Shown: positions 1 through 13,558, numbered from the stretch's first letter. The stretch: DNA of 64,000 bases from Clostridiaceae bacterium (GCA_012521705.1 JAAYLX010000027.1:81582-145581), one strand, 5' to 3'. The notes: generated by a model not told the origin, from the sequence alone. Translations and numbers: made by a program.

Positions 1-1
1 C

Positions 2-1471
2 ACCTCCGACACAAAGACTTCAGCAACTATTACATCCCAGTCCGCCGATTTGATATCTTCCGCCTCTTTTTCTGAAAATGAAAATTCAGAAGAAAACTCC
101 TCTTCCCGTTTGAATGAAGACGTGGCCAAAGAGCTGGGGTTTGATGGTTTTGCCGATGTCCAGTTTAACATGATGGAAGGGCATACAGGCTTTGGTGAAT
201 ATAAGTATAATGGCGTTTCAAAAGTGTCGGGCTATGCACCGGTTGAGGATCGCGGCTGGTCCATTGCAGTTTCGGTCGACAAATCAGAAATGTTGTCAGG
301 GCTCTGGCAACTGAAGGTGACAGTTTTGATTATTTCATCTTTATTCCTGATTGCAGGGTTTGTCGTAGCCTATTTAATAGGTAAAGGCATTTCCAGGCCT
401 GTAACCTATTTGTCCGATGAATGCAAGGTTATGTCCAATGGCGATTTCTCAAGGGTAATGGACGAAAAATATACAAACAGGCCTGATGAAATTGGTGAAT
501 TGGCCCGTTCCTTCAATAGTATCAATGTGAACGCATCCAAAATAATAAAAAATGTAATGGAAGAAACCTCAAGTGTGGGCAAAGCTATTGACAATGTTGA
601 TGATAACATGTCCGAACTTACTTCCCAGGTAAATCTTATGTCCGATATCATAAACAAGCTTTCGTCCAAAATGACTGTAAACTCTGCCATAGCAGAAGAA
701 ATGAACGCAACTTCAGTTGAAATAGAAGGAGCTTTGGATTCCATCGCTCAGGAGACTCAGCACAGCGCTGAAACTGCCGGCGAGGTTAGCAACAGAGCAG
801 AGAAGCTCAAAGCCACAGCCATAGAATCCAACAAACGAGCTCAGGAAATACGCTCGAACGTTGCAGTAAAGCTCAGAGAGGCTATAGAGCGTTCGAAGGC
901 TGTTGAAAAGATTGAAATATTATCCGATGCTATTTTGGATATATCAGCCAAGACTAATCTTCTCGCCCTTAACGCCTCCATTGAAGCATCCAATGCCGGA
1001 GCCGCAGGAACAGGATTTGCGGTTGTCGCAAGAGAAATCAGGAATCTGGCTGAGAATTCAAAGAAGACCGTCAACGAGATTCAGGAAGTTACAAAACTTG
1101 TGTTAGAGTCTGTACAATCCCTTTCGGGCAGTGTCGAACAGGTATTGGACTTCCTGGAGAACTATGTGGTAAAAGATTATGAAATGCTGGTTGAAACCGG
1201 GGAACAGTACAATAATGATGCCCAGCTCTTAAACGAAATGGTTACCAACCTTAGCGCTACAACCGAACAACTATACGCCTCCATAAACAGCATGTCCAAG
1301 GCTATCAATGATGTTGCTTCCGCCTCTGAAGAGGGCGCATCCGAGACAACCGAATTAGCAAATGAGGCAGAAGAAATAGCCAGGAGAACCAGAGAAGTAC
1401 TGAAACAAATTCAGGATGTCAATAAGAGTGCAGAAAAGTTGCTTGAACTTGTATCAATATTTAAAGTATAA
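2..1471 (+). CDS. Methyl-accepting chemotaxis protein, 5' end truncated by window edge
   Basis: Frame is open to the window start ([17 protein letters not shown] upstream of the listed TTG). HAMP region and signalling tip ([40 protein letters not shown]). Confidence 0.9.
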   Translation, partial: TSDTKTSATITSQSADLISSASFSENENSEENSSSRLNEDVAKELGFDGFADVQFNMMEGHTGFGEYKYNGVSKVSGYAPVEDRGWSIAVSVDKSEMLSGLWQLKVTVLIISSLFLIAGFVVAYLIGKGISRPVTYLSDECKVMSNGDFSRVMDEKYTNRPDEIGELARSFNSINVNASKIIKNVMEETSSVGKAIDNVDDNMSELTSQVNLMSDIINKLSSKMTVNSAIAEEMNATSVEIEGALDSIAQETQHSAETAGEVSNRAEKLKATAIESNKRAQEIRSNVAVKLREAIERSKAVEKIEILSDAILDISAKTNLLALNASIEASNAGAAGTGFAVVAREIRNLAENSKKTVNEIQEVTKLVLESVQSLSGSVEQVLDFLENYVVKDYEMLVETGEQYNNDAQLLNEMVTNLSATTEQLYASINSMSKAINDVASASEEGASETTELANEAEEIARRTREVLKQIQDVNKSAEKLLELVSIFKV

Positions 1472-1797
1472 AAAAGGTATCTTACTGTATGTAGCTCGGT
1501 TTTCCGACTTATTTCTCCATGCTTAAAAACGGCCAAAAATCATTCGGCAATCCTTCCAATTAAGTGTATTTGCTGCTATATTAAGTATGAAGAATCTGAA
1601 TCGTTTTCATTTGACCGAAATATCTTCAACCGAAAGTTCTTACTCAAATTCTTGACTCAGCAAAACTTTACTCTTTAAGTCTTCACCCGTAGAATACTGC
1701 TCCTAAGCTTACTCATCTACACTTTACATATAAATCTTCACCCGAATGAATCATCAGAAAAAGTACTCTCGGCAAAAAACACAGGAGTTGAAGGAAT

Positions 1798-2727
1798 ATG
1801 GAAAACAAAATAAATAACACCGTTACCCTTCAGGCAAAAGACGGCCACAGGATTAATGTGTATTGTTGGGATGATGTTAAATCTCCAAAAGCCGTAGTGC
1901 AAATCTTTCATGGAATGGCCGAACATGCATTAAGATATGAAAGATTTGCCAAAGTTTTAAACTCCCACGGCATAGTTGCCTTTGCAGATGACCATCGTGG
2001 CCATGGGATAACCGGAACAACAAACGGAAAACTTGGCTCCATTGGAAAAGACGGATTCAATAAAATAGTCGAAGATGAAAATATGATTACCAATATGATA
2101 AAAGAAAAATACCCCGATATTCCGGTGTTTGTATTTGCCCACAGCTTCGGTTCCTTTATCGGTCAGGAATACATTACAAGATACTCGAAGAATATTGACG
2201 GGATAATTTTATGCGGATCTTCGGCTCAAAAAGGGATGAAGATTATTGCCGCCAAAGTATTGGCTTCAATATACCAGTTTATATTTGGTCCTGACCGGGA
2301 AGCCAAATTGCTTCAAAATTTGTCCTTTGGAAGCTATAACAGGAGAGTCCCTCCCGGTGACAATACCAACTGGCTCAGCCGCGACCCGGATGAAGTAATG
2401 AAATATAACGATGACCCTCATTGTGGCTTTATATGCTCTGCCGACTTCTATTACAGCCTTACCAACGGATTTATGGGGCTTTATAAACCTGAGAAATTGA
2501 ACAGTATATCAAAAGATTTGCCCATTTGTATTATCGCAGGAAGCGAAGACCCTGTCGGAGAATACGGCAAAAATGTAATCAAGCTGTATGATATTTACAA
2601 AAACTTAAATATTAATGATGTGGAAATAAAACTGTACGAAGGCGCACGACATGAATTATTAAATGAAACAAACCGGGACGAGGTTACACAGGATATTCTG
2701 GATTGGTTAAATGCCCGTATATGTTGA
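1798..2727 (+). CDS. Alpha/beta hydrolase, lysophospholipase/monoacylglycerol lipase-like
   Basis: DDHRGHG and nucleophile elbow FAHSFGSF; C-terminal EGARHELLNE with catalytic His. Confidence 0.85.
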   Translation: MENKINNTVTLQAKDGHRINVYCWDDVKSPKAVVQIFHGMAEHALRYERFAKVLNSHGIVAFADDHRGHGITGTTNGKLGSIGKDGFNKIVEDENMITNMIKEKYPDIPVFVFAHSFGSFIGQEYITRYSKNIDGIILCGSSAQKGMKIIAAKVLASIYQFIFGPDREAKLLQNLSFGSYNRRVPPGDNTNWLSRDPDEVMKYNDDPHCGFICSADFYYSLTNGFMGLYKPEKLNSISKDLPICIIAGSEDPVGEYGKNVIKLYDIYKNLNINDVEIKLYEGARHELLNETNRDEVTQDILDWLNARIC

Positions 2728-2836
2728 GAAGAATCAGACAGAGCTGTTTAAGAACATCCAGCCGGTAAAGGAAAGTATTAATTATCATTCCACCGGTATA
2801 AGCTGGATAAAGTTCAAGAAGCAGCTCTTTAATATA

Positions 2837-2868
2837 CATGCCCTGAAGCTGAAAAACTTCAGGGCATG
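2837..2868. repeat. 12-bp perfect inverted repeat (CATGCCCTGAAG-N8-CTTCAGGGCATG) between convergent genes
   Basis: Direct reading. Strong hairpin but no adjoining U-tract. Confidence 0.7.
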
Positions 2869-2912
2869 ACTGTAAAACATTTATATGGTTCTTTTAATTC
2901 AACTCAATAAAG

Positions 2913-4964
2913 CTATATTTTGAAATTTGCTATTAATACTCTCAATTCTTCTGCAATTGTAGTCAAATGAGCCACAGATGCGGAAATTTCCTGAATTGCT
3001 GCAGCCTGCTCTTCCATGGAGGCTGAGGCTTGCTCAGTTCCGGCAGCATTCTCTTCAGAAATTGCTGACAAAGCCTGGATTAATTCAATGATTTTGTTCC
3101 TGTGGCCTGTCATAATTAATGAAGAATTATTAAGCTTATCAATTATTGTCTTTATTACATCAATGGCCTCTGCTATTCCTTTAAACTTGTCTTCCGTCTG
3201 TTTTACGCTTTCATTTTGTGCATCAACGATCTGCTTGACTTCATTCATTGTTTCCACAGCTGACCGTGATTTGGATCTCAGCTCATTAATTACTACATTA
3301 ATATCGCTGGTAAATCTGTTTGATTGTTCCGCCAACTTCCTTATTTCATCTGCAACAACTCCGAACCCTCTGCCTGCTTCTCCCGCGCTTGCAGCTTCAA
3401 TAGCAGCATTCAAAGCAAGAAGATTGGTCTGATCTGCAATACTTTGAATCATGGAACTGGCCCTTGCAATTTTTTCTGCGCTCTCATTATTGCTTAATAT
3501 CACCCCATAAATTTCAACTGCAGCTTCGTTGCTTCTTGCGGTCTTTTCAACAAGATTTTTAAGAATCCCAAAGCCATCTTCTTTTTGTTTTTCGATTTGT
3601 TCTGCCGCCTCATTGAGTTCCTGAACATACTCTGAGTCTTTTTCCATCAGATTTCCCAACTCTTCCATGTTCCGGGCTGCACTCTCAACGTCCGTTGCCT
3701 GCTCTATTGCGCCTTTGGCAATTTCTTCCACCGTCTTTGTCACTTCTTCTGTTGAGGAAGCTACAAGCTGAGATTTTGCGGATAATTCTTCAGACATACT
3801 CGCAATGTTTTCTGTATTCGCTGAAATAGTATTAACCATATGCTTCAGCGCTTCAAGAACATTATTGTAGTATTTTCCCATCTTCCCTATCTCATCATCA
3901 GCCTTTATTTCAATAGGCTGAGTAAAGTCTCCTTTGGCAACGAATCCCAGCTTGTCGACAAATTGTTTAATACGCTTAGAAAAAGTAGCGCTGTATAAGG
4001 TTATAAAAACAAACGCCAAAATAATAATTGCCAAAGAAATAATAATTACCTTTTTTACTATGTCGTAAACAGATGAAAACAACTCTGCTGTGGGTGCCAT
4101 TACAACCAGTTTCCATCCGGTACTTTCAAGTGAAAAATAATAGGCTTTAAAATTCTTTCCTTCAAATGTGACTTCTTCTGAACCACTGTCATTGTTAAGT
4201 ATTTTCTCAGCAATTACACTCAATTCCTGGTCATCGTTAATGGTTTGCTTCATAACTTTTTCCGAATCCTTGTGTACAATGAATTGTCCCTTTGAATCCA
4301 GCAGAAAGGCAAAGCCGCTGTCCTCCAGTTTTACTTCCGAGATAATTCTTTGTATAGTTGTCAGATCATAATCGGCTGATACTACTCCCACTGTACCTTT
4401 ATCTGTATTAATGGGAACAGCTGTAGTAATCATGGTAATTCCGGATGTTTCGTCATAATATGGGTCCGTCCAGCCTGCCCTGTTTTCTGCGTTCTTTCCA
4501 ATAATATACCAGTCTGTATTTGGATAATCATATTCTTCTGTTTCATAATCTTCTGTATATACAAGTGAATCCCCGTCCTTGTAAACATATGGGCCAAAGT
4601 ACTTTGTATCACTATCATAGGTATAATACTCAAGCCATATTCCGGAACCAAGAGTGTTGGGATTCAAAGTAACCATTTTTTCAAGAACCGCTCTATAATC
4701 AGCTTTTGATAGCTCATTTCCCTTGGCTTTATACACAGAAGCTACAGCTTCCGCAATTTGCCTGTGGGAAGTAAACTCATGTTCTATGGATTCATTAATT
4801 TCTTTAAGGGAAATTGATATTCTTTCTTCAATTTGTTTCTCAAGCCCTTCTTTGGTTTCAAAAACTGAAATGATTGAAATCAACGAAGTAGCCAGTAAAA
4901 TAATGGGAATAAATACGATTAACATTTTTGTTCTGATACTCATCGAGTTTGTGATTTTTTTCAT
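2913..4964 (-). CDS. Methyl-accepting chemotaxis protein with extracellular Cache-type sensor
   Basis: N-terminal TM, dCache-like region ([21 protein letters not shown]), HAMP, tip [40 protein letters not shown]. Confidence 0.92.
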   Translation of the reverse strand: MKKITNSMSIRTKMLIVFIPIILLATSLISIISVFETKEGLEKQIEERISISLKEINESIEHEFTSHRQIAEAVASVYKAKGNELSKADYRAVLEKMVTLNPNTLGSGIWLEYYTYDSDTKYFGPYVYKDGDSLVYTEDYETEEYDYPNTDWYIIGKNAENRAGWTDPYYDETSGITMITTAVPINTDKGTVGVVSADYDLTTIQRIISEVKLEDSGFAFLLDSKGQFIVHKDSEKVMKQTINDDQELSVIAEKILNNDSGSEEVTFEGKNFKAYYFSLESTGWKLVVMAPTAELFSSVYDIVKKVIIISLAIIILAFVFITLYSATFSKRIKQFVDKLGFVAKGDFTQPIEIKADDEIGKMGKYYNNVLEALKHMVNTISANTENIASMSEELSAKSQLVASSTEEVTKTVEEIAKGAIEQATDVESAARNMEELGNLMEKDSEYVQELNEAAEQIEKQKEDGFGILKNLVEKTARSNEAAVEIYGVILSNNESAEKIARASSMIQSIADQTNLLALNAAIEAASAGEAGRGFGVVADEIRKLAEQSNRFTSDINVVINELRSKSRSAVETMNEVKQIVDAQNESVKQTEDKFKGIAEAIDVIKTIIDKLNNSSLIMTGHRNKIIELIQALSAISEENAAGTEQASASMEEQAAAIQEISASVAHLTTIAEELRVLIANFKI

Positions 4965-5564
4965 TTTCTTCCCCTCCCATAATTCCTTTAGAAAATATAT
5001 GTAATTTTTTTACATTTTCCGTTTAAAAAATAAGTTAACAGTGTGTGTTTATTCCAAATACTTCTTATTGAGATGCTCTGAGGCCTTTTTATAGATTTCT
5101 CAGAATATTGTTAGAATGACTGTGAATGTAGACTCTTTCCTACTGAAAAAAAGTATGAATTTATAACTTTAAAACACCCCCGGCATTTAATTGTCAAGGC
5201 TACAGCATTCTTATAATAATTTTGATGTCTTAATAATGTGGATCAAAGAGCTTACAGTATCAGATCAGAGATAGTGAAAAAACTGAAACTCTTCCGGTTA
5301 TAGGAGGTATTATTATAAGCTAATGATATTTGATATTGATATTTACCACAAAAACAAACCCTCAAATCCTGATGACATAATAATAATTTAAGTTCAGGTA
5401 ACGGTATGGTTTTTTTGTGGTTTTCATGTTAAAATTAGTTTAACTTGATATCACTTTAAATCAGTAAAGTAAAACTATAATATCATATATGCATGTTAAA
5501 TTCAATCATGCTGATTCCGTTTGTAAAACAGATGGTATAATACCTCAATAAAGGGGATGCTTTC

Positions 5565-6170
5565 ATGATAGCTGTTGTTGATTATGGTGTTGGTAATTTG
5601 TTTTCACTGATGTCGAGCCTTCGGTTTTTAGGGCTGGACTCTGTTGTTACTAATAAAAAAGAAGATTTGCTGGCTGCAGATAAAATTATTCTTCCGGGAG
5701 TTGGCGCATTTGGCGACGCTATGGCTAAGCTTGAAGAAGTGGAGCTTAAAGATACAATAATTGAGCTTGCAAAGATTAAGCCGCTTCTGGGTATTTGTCT
5801 TGGCATGCAGCTTTTGTTTGATAAAAGTTTAGAATTTGGTGAACATGAAGGATTAAAGCTCATTCCGGGATTGGTCATGCCACTTTCGGAAGATATAGAC
5901 CCGAATCTCAAGATTCCCCACATGGGATGGAACAAGCTTGAAATTGTCAGGAACGATCCCATTTTCAAATATTTCAATGACGGCGAATGGGTTTATTATG
6001 TTCACAGTTTCTATGCCAAAAACTGCTCTGATAGTATCCTCGGCATTTCGGAATATGACGTCCGGGTTACGGGCATTGTACGCTCAGGGCAGGTATACGG
6101 AATGCAGTTCCACCCTGAAAAAAGCGGTGATGCCGGACTTCGCCTGCTTAAAGCTTTTTCAGAGCTATAG
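5565..6170 (+). CDS. hisH: Imidazole glycerol phosphate synthase, glutamine amidotransferase subunit
   Basis: [20 protein letters not shown] nucleophile; MQFHPEKSG. Confidence 0.95.
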   Translation: MIAVVDYGVGNLFSLMSSLRFLGLDSVVTNKKEDLLAADKIILPGVGAFGDAMAKLEEVELKDTIIELAKIKPLLGICLGMQLLFDKSLEFGEHEGLKLIPGLVMPLSEDIDPNLKIPHMGWNKLEIVRNDPIFKYFNDGEWVYYVHSFYAKNCSDSILGISEYDVRVTGIVRSGQVYGMQFHPEKSGDAGLRLLKAFSEL

Positions 6171-6292
6171 CAAATCTGATTAAATAATTAAATTAATAAA
6201 CACAAGATTATTAATTATTTGGAATGTTTATCCTACAAACATATATAGTTGAAAATTCAATGTTGATATAAATTTTTTCGGAGGACCAATTA

Positions 6293-7048
6293 ATGATCAG
6301 TAAAAGAATAATACCCTGTCTTGATGTACGAAACGGCAGAGTGGTCAAGGGAGTAAACTTTGAAGGTATCAAGGATATGGCAGATCCCGTGGAAATGGCA
6401 CGCTACTACAATGAAACGGGCGCCGATGAGCTGGTCTTTTACGATATTACTGCAAGTTTCGAAGGCAGGAAGCTCTTTACCGATGTATTGCGCGCGGTGG
6501 CTTCCGAGATTTTTATACCCCTCACCGTTGGAGGCGGAATCAACACCCTTAATGATTTTGACATGGTCCTGAAATGCGGAGCCGACAAGGTAAGTGTCAA
6601 CAGCGGAGCCATAAAGGACCCTTCCCTAATAAGCAGCGCTGCAAAGCGCTACGGAAGCCAATGCGTTGTGCTCAGCATGGACGTTAAGCGTGTTGACGGA
6701 AAGTTCCGGGTCTTTGCCAATGGCGGCAGAATAGACACGGGCCTGGATGCCATTGAGTGGGCAAAACAGGGAGAAGCCCTTGGCGCAGGAGAAATAGTTC
6801 TAAATTCCATAGACACTGACGGCGTGCGTGGAGGTTTTGATCTTCCCATGCTTCGCGCAATAGGCGAAATTGTGTCAATACCTCTGATTGCCAGCGGAGG
6901 CGCAGGAAAAATGGAGGATTTCTCAGAGTTGTTCAAATATGAGAGAATAGATGCAGGGCTTGCAGCAGGTGTGTTCCATACAAAGAAAATAGATATAAGG
7001 GATCTTAAAAAATATCTCAGAGACTGTGGAGTAAACGTCAGATTGTGA
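6293..7048 (+). CDS. hisF: Imidazole glycerol phosphate synthase, cyclase subunit
   Basis: IIPCLDVRNGRVVKGVNF; VGGGI; SMDVKR; IASGGAG. Confidence 0.96.
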   Translation: MISKRIIPCLDVRNGRVVKGVNFEGIKDMADPVEMARYYNETGADELVFYDITASFEGRKLFTDVLRAVASEIFIPLTVGGGINTLNDFDMVLKCGADKVSVNSGAIKDPSLISSAAKRYGSQCVVLSMDVKRVDGKFRVFANGGRIDTGLDAIEWAKQGEALGAGEIVLNSIDTDGVRGGFDLPMLRAIGEIVSIPLIASGGAGKMEDFSELFKYERIDAGLAAGVFHTKKIDIRDLKKYLRDCGVNVRL

Positions 7049-7061
7049 GATGAAAATAATT

Positions 7062-7084
7062 CGGGGAGCCATTTTGGCTCCCCG
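7062..7084. repeat. 9-bp perfect inverted repeat CGGGGAGCC-ATTTT-GGCTCCCCG between convergent hisF and gdhA
   Basis: Direct reading. Possible bidirectional terminator but no clear U-tract. Confidence 0.6.
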
Positions 7085-7123
7085 TAACTATTTCTTGTGC
7101 AACTTAAATTAATGTACCCGGCA

Positions 7124-8567
<1,444 letters not shown>

Positions 8568-8624
8568 CAGGAGTTCCACGCTCTGAAAGGATTTATTCAT
8601 GAATTTTTGAATGGTTTTGGTAAC

Positions 8625-9194
8625 TTAATTTTCATATGTATTTAGTATCCGTTCGGCTACTTCCCTTTTTGTTATCCGCATGTCCATTGCCTGTTTTTCA
8701 AGATACCTGTGAGCCTCTTTTTCACTCATTCCAAGCAAGGATATCAATAAGCATTTTGCCCTGTCCACAATACGGATGTCTTCAATTTTTTGTTTCAGTT
8801 GTGTATTTTCGCTATGTACCTTTTTTATTCTGTTGTGAGCCGCCCTTGCAAGGGATAACGCAGACCAGAAAACATATTTGTTTATGGGTTTTGCAACAGT
8901 CAGAATTCCGTCCCTCTCGCATGCTGAGGCCATTTCTTCGTATAATTCTTTCTTTACAACAAGAATGACCTGAGTTATTCCATTTGAAGCCACATGGCGC
9001 GCAAAACTCTCACCTGTCTCATCCCTGAGTGGCGAATCGACAATCACAAGGTCAAAATCTCTGTCCATAAGTATTCTTCGCGCTTCACCGCAGGACTTTA
9101 CGGCGGTGATTTGACAGGCTGACATGGGGGTGAGTATATCTGAAAAGAATGTAGTTCCTTTTTCTGAACTTGAAACTATCATAATGTTTTCCAT
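8625..9194 (-). CDS. ANTAR-domain response regulator, NitR/NasT-like antiterminator (glnA-linked)
   Basis: C-terminal ANTAR domain IRIVDRAKCLLISLLGMSEKEAHRYLEKQAMDMRITKREVAERIL. Start chosen at MENIMIVSSSEKGTTF by comparison with the 15502..16071 paralog; the ORF could start at 9242. Confidence 0.88.
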   Translation of the reverse strand: MENIMIVSSSEKGTTFFSDILTPMSACQITAVKSCGEARRILMDRDFDLVIVDSPLRDETGESFARHVASNGITQVILVVKKELYEEMASACERDGILTVAKPINKYVFWSALSLARAAHNRIKKVHSENTQLKQKIEDIRIVDRAKCLLISLLGMSEKEAHRYLEKQAMDMRITKREVAERILNTYEN

Positions 9195-9238
9195 TCCCGT
9201 GCCGCCTTTCTGCCATGGGTTCAAGGAGTCGGTCATCT

Positions 9239-10558
9239 TCATACAAAGTTGAAATATCTCTTTTTATAGAACTCAGCTTTGTTGATCGCCTCTGAAAAAT
9301 CCTCGGCTTCTTTCTTTTTGAAGGAAAGGTATTTTCTAAGCAACTCTTCCCCTATCACACCTTTAACGAAACTGCTCTCTTCCGCAAGGCTGATTGCCTC
9401 ATTCATACTTGTCGGAAGCGGTGTAAGCGTTCTGGTCAGGTTTTCATCCGCAGTATATAAATCCACATTGGCGGCGGAAGGCAAAGCCAGGCCTTTTTCT
9501 ATACCCTCCAAACCTGCTGCGATAATAAGAGCATACGCAAGGTATGGATTTGTTGAAGGATCAGGGGAACGAAGTTCCATTCTTACCTTTTCCCCGAAAG
9601 CGGCGGGAATTCTTATAAGTTGTGAGCGGTTCTGGTGGGACCATGAAACGTATGCTGGAGCTTCAAACTTGCCAAGCCGCTCGTAAGAATTGGCAATCGG
9701 GTTTAAGAAGATGGTTATTTCGGGGGTTCTTGCAAGAATCCCTGCAATAAAGCTTTCAGCGACATTAGAATCGCCTTCCACTATATTTTTGAAAACGTTC
9801 AGACCGTTTTTAACAAGCGAAATATTAACGTGCATCCCGCTGCCGGGGCAGTCAAGCAAAGGTTTCGGCATAAATGAAGCAAACAGGCCATTACGTGCTG
9901 CAATTGTTTTTACAACTGTCTTGAATGACTGCAAATTATCGGCACTTGAGAGCGCATCGCTGAATTTGAAAATTATTTCATTCTGTCCCGGTCCCTGTTC
10001 ATGATGCGAGATTTCAGGTTTAATCCCCATTTCTTCAAGGGTCAGACATATCTCACGCCTAATATCACCGCCGCGGTCAAGAGGGTACATATCCAGATAT
10101 CCTCCCTTGTCAAGCGGGGTGTCTGTCGGATCTCCATCCTCGTTGGTTTTAAAGAGATAGAATTCACATTCAGCTCCGACTTTGCACACATATCCCATTT
10201 TATCGCATCTGGCTATGACCTGTCTCAGAATATTCCTGCTGTCGAGGGCATACAGGGTACCGTCAGGATTTTTTATGTCGCAGTAGAATCCGATGACTCT
10301 ACCCGGGCCCGGGCGCCATGGCATTACCATCAAAGTTGCAGGATCGGGGACCAATACCATATCGGACTGGACTATATCCCTGAATCCGCGTATGGCGTGA
10401 GCATCAAAAGTAACTCCGTTTTCAAGAGCAGATTCCAGTTCGTCAGCCATTATAGAAATTCTTTTCTGCGCTCCGAAAAGGTCACAGAAATTTAACCATA
10501 TGAACCTGACATCGTTTTCCTTTACAAAACTTAATACTTCGCTTGCAGTATAATTCAA
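9239..10558 (-). CDS. glnA: Glutamine synthetase, type I family
   Basis: ECEFYLF, EQGPGQNEI, PGSGMHVNISL, RIPAAFGEKVRMELRSPDPSTNPYLA. TTG start with AAGGGGG upstream. Confidence 0.93.
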   Translation of the reverse strand: MNYTASEVLSFVKENDVRFIWLNFCDLFGAQKRISIMADELESALENGVTFDAHAIRGFRDIVQSDMVLVPDPATLMVMPWRPGPGRVIGFYCDIKNPDGTLYALDSRNILRQVIARCDKMGYVCKVGAECEFYLFKTNEDGDPTDTPLDKGGYLDMYPLDRGGDIRREICLTLEEMGIKPEISHHEQGPGQNEIIFKFSDALSSADNLQSFKTVVKTIAARNGLFASFMPKPLLDCPGSGMHVNISLVKNGLNVFKNIVEGDSNVAESFIAGILARTPEITIFLNPIANSYERLGKFEAPAYVSWSHQNRSQLIRIPAAFGEKVRMELRSPDPSTNPYLAYALIIAAGLEGIEKGLALPSAANVDLYTADENLTRTLTPLPTSMNEAISLAEESSFVKGVIGEELLRKYLSFKKKEAEDFSEAINKAEFYKKRYFNFV

Positions 10559-10618
10559 AACAGTATTCCCCCTTATTTTGCAGTAATGCCTGTTGGTGGT
10601 TTATTAACTGTTTAGCCC

Positions 10619-10647
10619 ATTATATCATACTTAAAAAACCCCTCCAA
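10619..10647 (-). promoter_or_regulatory. Putative promoter of glnA: TTGGAG-17-TATAAT
   Basis: Minus-strand -35/-10 hexamers at 17-bp spacing in the dapL-glnA gap, overlapping a weak hairpin plus U6. Confidence 0.6.
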
Positions 10648-10658
10648 GATACGGAGAA

Positions 10659-11840
10659 TTAGATAATCATCATTTTTATTCTGTCCATAGCCTCTACAAC
10701 ATTTTTTCTGTTCCCGAAGGCAGTCAGGCGGAAATAGCCTTCGCCGTTATCACCAAAACCTGCTCCCGGGGTTCCCACTATACTGCAGTTGTTGAGAAGG
10801 AAATCAAAGAACTCCCATGAAGACATATTATTCGGGCATTTCAGCCAGATATACGGTGAATTGGTGCCCCCTGTAAACCAAATGCCAAGGTCGGTCAAAG
10901 TATCAGCTATAATGCTTGCATTTCCAAGGTAGTAATTTATCTGCTCTTTTATCTGATTCATTCCCGCTTCTGTAAATACTGCCTCTGCCCCTCTTTGCAC
11001 TATGTAGGGCACTCCGTTGAATTTGGTTGTCTGTCGTCTCAGCCACAGCTTATTCAGGGGGACTTTATCTCTTACAAGTTCATGGGGTATAACGGTATAA
11101 CCGCATCGGGTTCCGGTAAATCCGGCAGTTTTTGAGAGGGAGCAGAACTCAATGGCGCAGTTCCTGGCGCCGGGTATCTGAAAAATGCTTGTGGGGAGGC
11201 TTTCATCCTTAATAAACACTTCATAGGCGCTATCAAAGAGAATGACTGCATCCCTCTCCAGGGCCCAATCCACCCAGATTTTTAATTGTTCTTTTATATA
11301 AACAGCTCCGGTAGGATTGTTGGGTGAACAGATATAAACTATGTCCCCTTCAGTTTTCCCGTCGGGCAAAGGCAAAAAGTTATTCTCTTTATTACCGTTA
11401 ATAAATTTGATTTTCCGGCCGGCCATTATATTCGTATCCACATACACAGGATAGACCGGGTCAGGAATGATTACCGTATTGGCGGAATCAAATATGTCCA
11501 GGATGTTGCCGATATCGCTTTTTGCTCCGTCACTTATGAACACTTCACTTGTGTCAAGCTTGACGCCTTTTTTGGCATAGTAATCGCATACGGCCTGTCT
11601 TAAGAAACCGTATCCCTGCTCTTCCCCGTAGCCTTTGAAGGTATCGGCACTTCCCATCTCCGAAACAGCTTTGTGCATTGCCTCCACCACCGCCGGGACA
11701 AGAGGAAGGGTGACATCCCCTATTCCAAGCCTGATAACGTCTTTTTCAGGGTTTTGCTGTTTGTATTCATTAACTTTTTTTGCAATCAGTGAAAAAAGAT
11801 AGCTGTCTTTTAATACTAAAAAATTATAATTTATTTTCAT
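10659..11840 (-). CDS. dapL: LL-diaminopimelate aminotransferase
   Basis: IRLGIGDVTLPL, KGYGEEQGY, CSPNNPTGAVY, FCSLSKTAGFTGTRCGYTVIP. Confidence 0.93.
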   Translation of the reverse strand: MKINYNFLVLKDSYLFSLIAKKVNEYKQQNPEKDVIRLGIGDVTLPLVPAVVEAMHKAVSEMGSADTFKGYGEEQGYGFLRQAVCDYYAKKGVKLDTSEVFISDGAKSDIGNILDIFDSANTVIIPDPVYPVYVDTNIMAGRKIKFINGNKENNFLPLPDGKTEGDIVYICSPNNPTGAVYIKEQLKIWVDWALERDAVILFDSAYEVFIKDESLPTSIFQIPGARNCAIEFCSLSKTAGFTGTRCGYTVIPHELVRDKVPLNKLWLRRQTTKFNGVPYIVQRGAEAVFTEAGMNQIKEQINYYLGNASIIADTLTDLGIWFTGGTNSPYIWLKCPNNMSSWEFFDFLLNNCSIVGTPGAGFGDNGEGYFRLTAFGNRKNVVEAMDRIKMMII

Positions 11841-11869
11841 AATAAAACCCTCTTTTTAATCCCAGATTG

Positions 11870-13480
11870 TCAAACTGATTGTGAATCAGCATCCAGTGCT
11901 GCTTCTAAAAGCCCCATAAACAATGGGTGGGGCTTGTTTGGCCTGCTCTTGAATTCCGGATGATACTGGACTCCTATAAAATACTTTTTATCGGGAAGCT
12001 CAACTGCCTCAACCAGCTTGTTGTCGGGTGATGTTCCGCAAAACACCATTCCGTGTTTACTGAAAAGCTCCCTGTATGAATTGTTGAATTCATATCTGTG
12101 GCGGTGCCTCTCGCTTATCAACAACTTGCCATACAATTGCTGAAATTTTGTCCCTTCCTGTGTTTTACAGGGATAAGCCCCCAATCTCATGGTTCCGCCT
12201 TTATTGATAATTCCAAGCTGATCTTCCATCAGGTGAATAACCGGATGAGGGCCGTCCTCCTTAAACTCGGATGAATTGGCATCCTGAAGGCCACAAACAT
12301 TGCGGGCAAACTCTATTACGGCTATCTGCATACCAAGGCAGATTCCAAGATAGGGTATATTGTTTTCCCTTGCATACTTGCAGGCGGTAATTTTCCCTTC
12401 AATACCCCTGTCACCAAATCCGCCGGGTACAATAACTCCATTTATTCCACCCAGTTTCTCAGCGACATTCTCTTCTGTCACACATTCGCTGTCCACCCAT
12501 TTAATTTTTACTTTGGCGCCTGTATGATATCCTGCGTGATTTAAACTTTCAATAATTGAAAGGTATGCGTCAGGAAGCTTGACATACTTGCCCACAATGG
12601 CAATAACAACTTCTTTCTGGCGATTTTTAATTTTCATCACCATATCTTCCCATTCGGTCAGATCCGGCGCTTTGGTTTTTAAATTAAGCTCCCGGCAAAC
12701 CACCTCGTCAAGGCCGTTTTTATGAAGCATAAGGGGCGCTTCATAAAGGCAAGGCAGGGTAAGGTTCTCAATCACACAGTCGGGCTTGACATTGCAGAAC
12801 AGGGATATTTTTGCCTTGATATCATCGTCCATGGGCTCATCGGCACGGGCAATGATAATATCCGGTGAAATACCCATAGCCCTTAATTCTTTGACCGAAT
12901 GCTGGGTAGGCTTTGATTTATGTTCGTTGGAACCCTTCAGAAAAGGAACCAGTGTAACATGAATAAAAAGGCAATTTTCATTACCTTTTGCAAGAGAAAT
13001 CTGTCTTATGGCCTCCAAGAATGGCTGGCTTTCTATGTCTCCCGTGGTTCCGCCGATTTCTGTTATCAAAACGTCGCAACCGCTTTTTTCTGCGCCATTG
13101 TATATAAAATCTATTATTTCACCCGTTATATGAGGGATGACCTGAACTGTCTGCCCCAGATATCCTCCGGTTCTTTCCCGGTTAAGTACATTCCAGTAAA
13201 CCTTTCCCGAAGTCAGATTGGAGAATCTGGTTAAATCCTCATCTATAAACCTCTCATAATGTCCCAGGTCAAGATCGGTTTCAGCTCCGTCATCGGTTAC
13301 GAACACTTCACCATGCTGGAAGGGGCTCATCGTCCCGGGATCCACATTCATGTACGGATCCAGCTTCTGAGCTGCAACCTTCAACCCTCTTTGTTTCAAT
13401 AATCTCCCCAGACTTGCGGCGGTAATACCTTTTCCAAGTCCGGACACAACTCCACCCGTAATAAAAATAAATTTTGTCAT
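11870..13480 (-). CDS. pyrG: CTP synthase
   Basis: [27 protein letters not shown]; glutaminase domain [10 protein letters not shown]. Confidence 0.97.
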   Translation of the reverse strand: MTKFIFITGGVVSGLGKGITAASLGRLLKQRGLKVAAQKLDPYMNVDPGTMSPFQHGEVFVTDDGAETDLDLGHYERFIDEDLTRFSNLTSGKVYWNVLNRERTGGYLGQTVQVIPHITGEIIDFIYNGAEKSGCDVLITEIGGTTGDIESQPFLEAIRQISLAKGNENCLFIHVTLVPFLKGSNEHKSKPTQHSVKELRAMGISPDIIIARADEPMDDDIKAKISLFCNVKPDCVIENLTLPCLYEAPLMLHKNGLDEVVCRELNLKTKAPDLTEWEDMVMKIKNRQKEVVIAIVGKYVKLPDAYLSIIESLNHAGYHTGAKVKIKWVDSECVTEENVAEKLGGINGVIVPGGFGDRGIEGKITACKYARENNIPYLGICLGMQIAVIEFARNVCGLQDANSSEFKEDGPHPVIHLMEDQLGIINKGGTMRLGAYPCKTQEGTKFQQLYGKLLISERHRHRYEFNNSYRELFSKHGMVFCGTSPDNKLVEAVELPDKKYFIGVQYHPEFKSRPNKPHPLFMGLLEAALDADSQSV

Positions 13481-13558
13481 ATCATTTCATTCCTTTTCTC
13501 TTGCTAAAAAGTATATCTCTTTTGTTCATGCATAAATGAACTTTATAATTCAAAAACT

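Noticed and set aside
5327-5392. 22-codon leader ORF (MIFDIDIYHKNKPSNPDDIIII) upstream of hisH
   Set aside because: SD spacing is poor, there are no regulatory codon runs such as His, and no terminator follows it.
7062-7084. Hairpin after hisF as a terminator
   Set aside because: Perfect stem, but followed by TAACTATTTC rather than a U-tract, so listed only as an inverted repeat.
10559-10660. AAAGGY attenuator upstream of glnA
   Set aside because: The short glnA leader has no AAAGGY hexaloop and no internal terminator; only a loose CAGUUAAU...AUUACUG hairpin.
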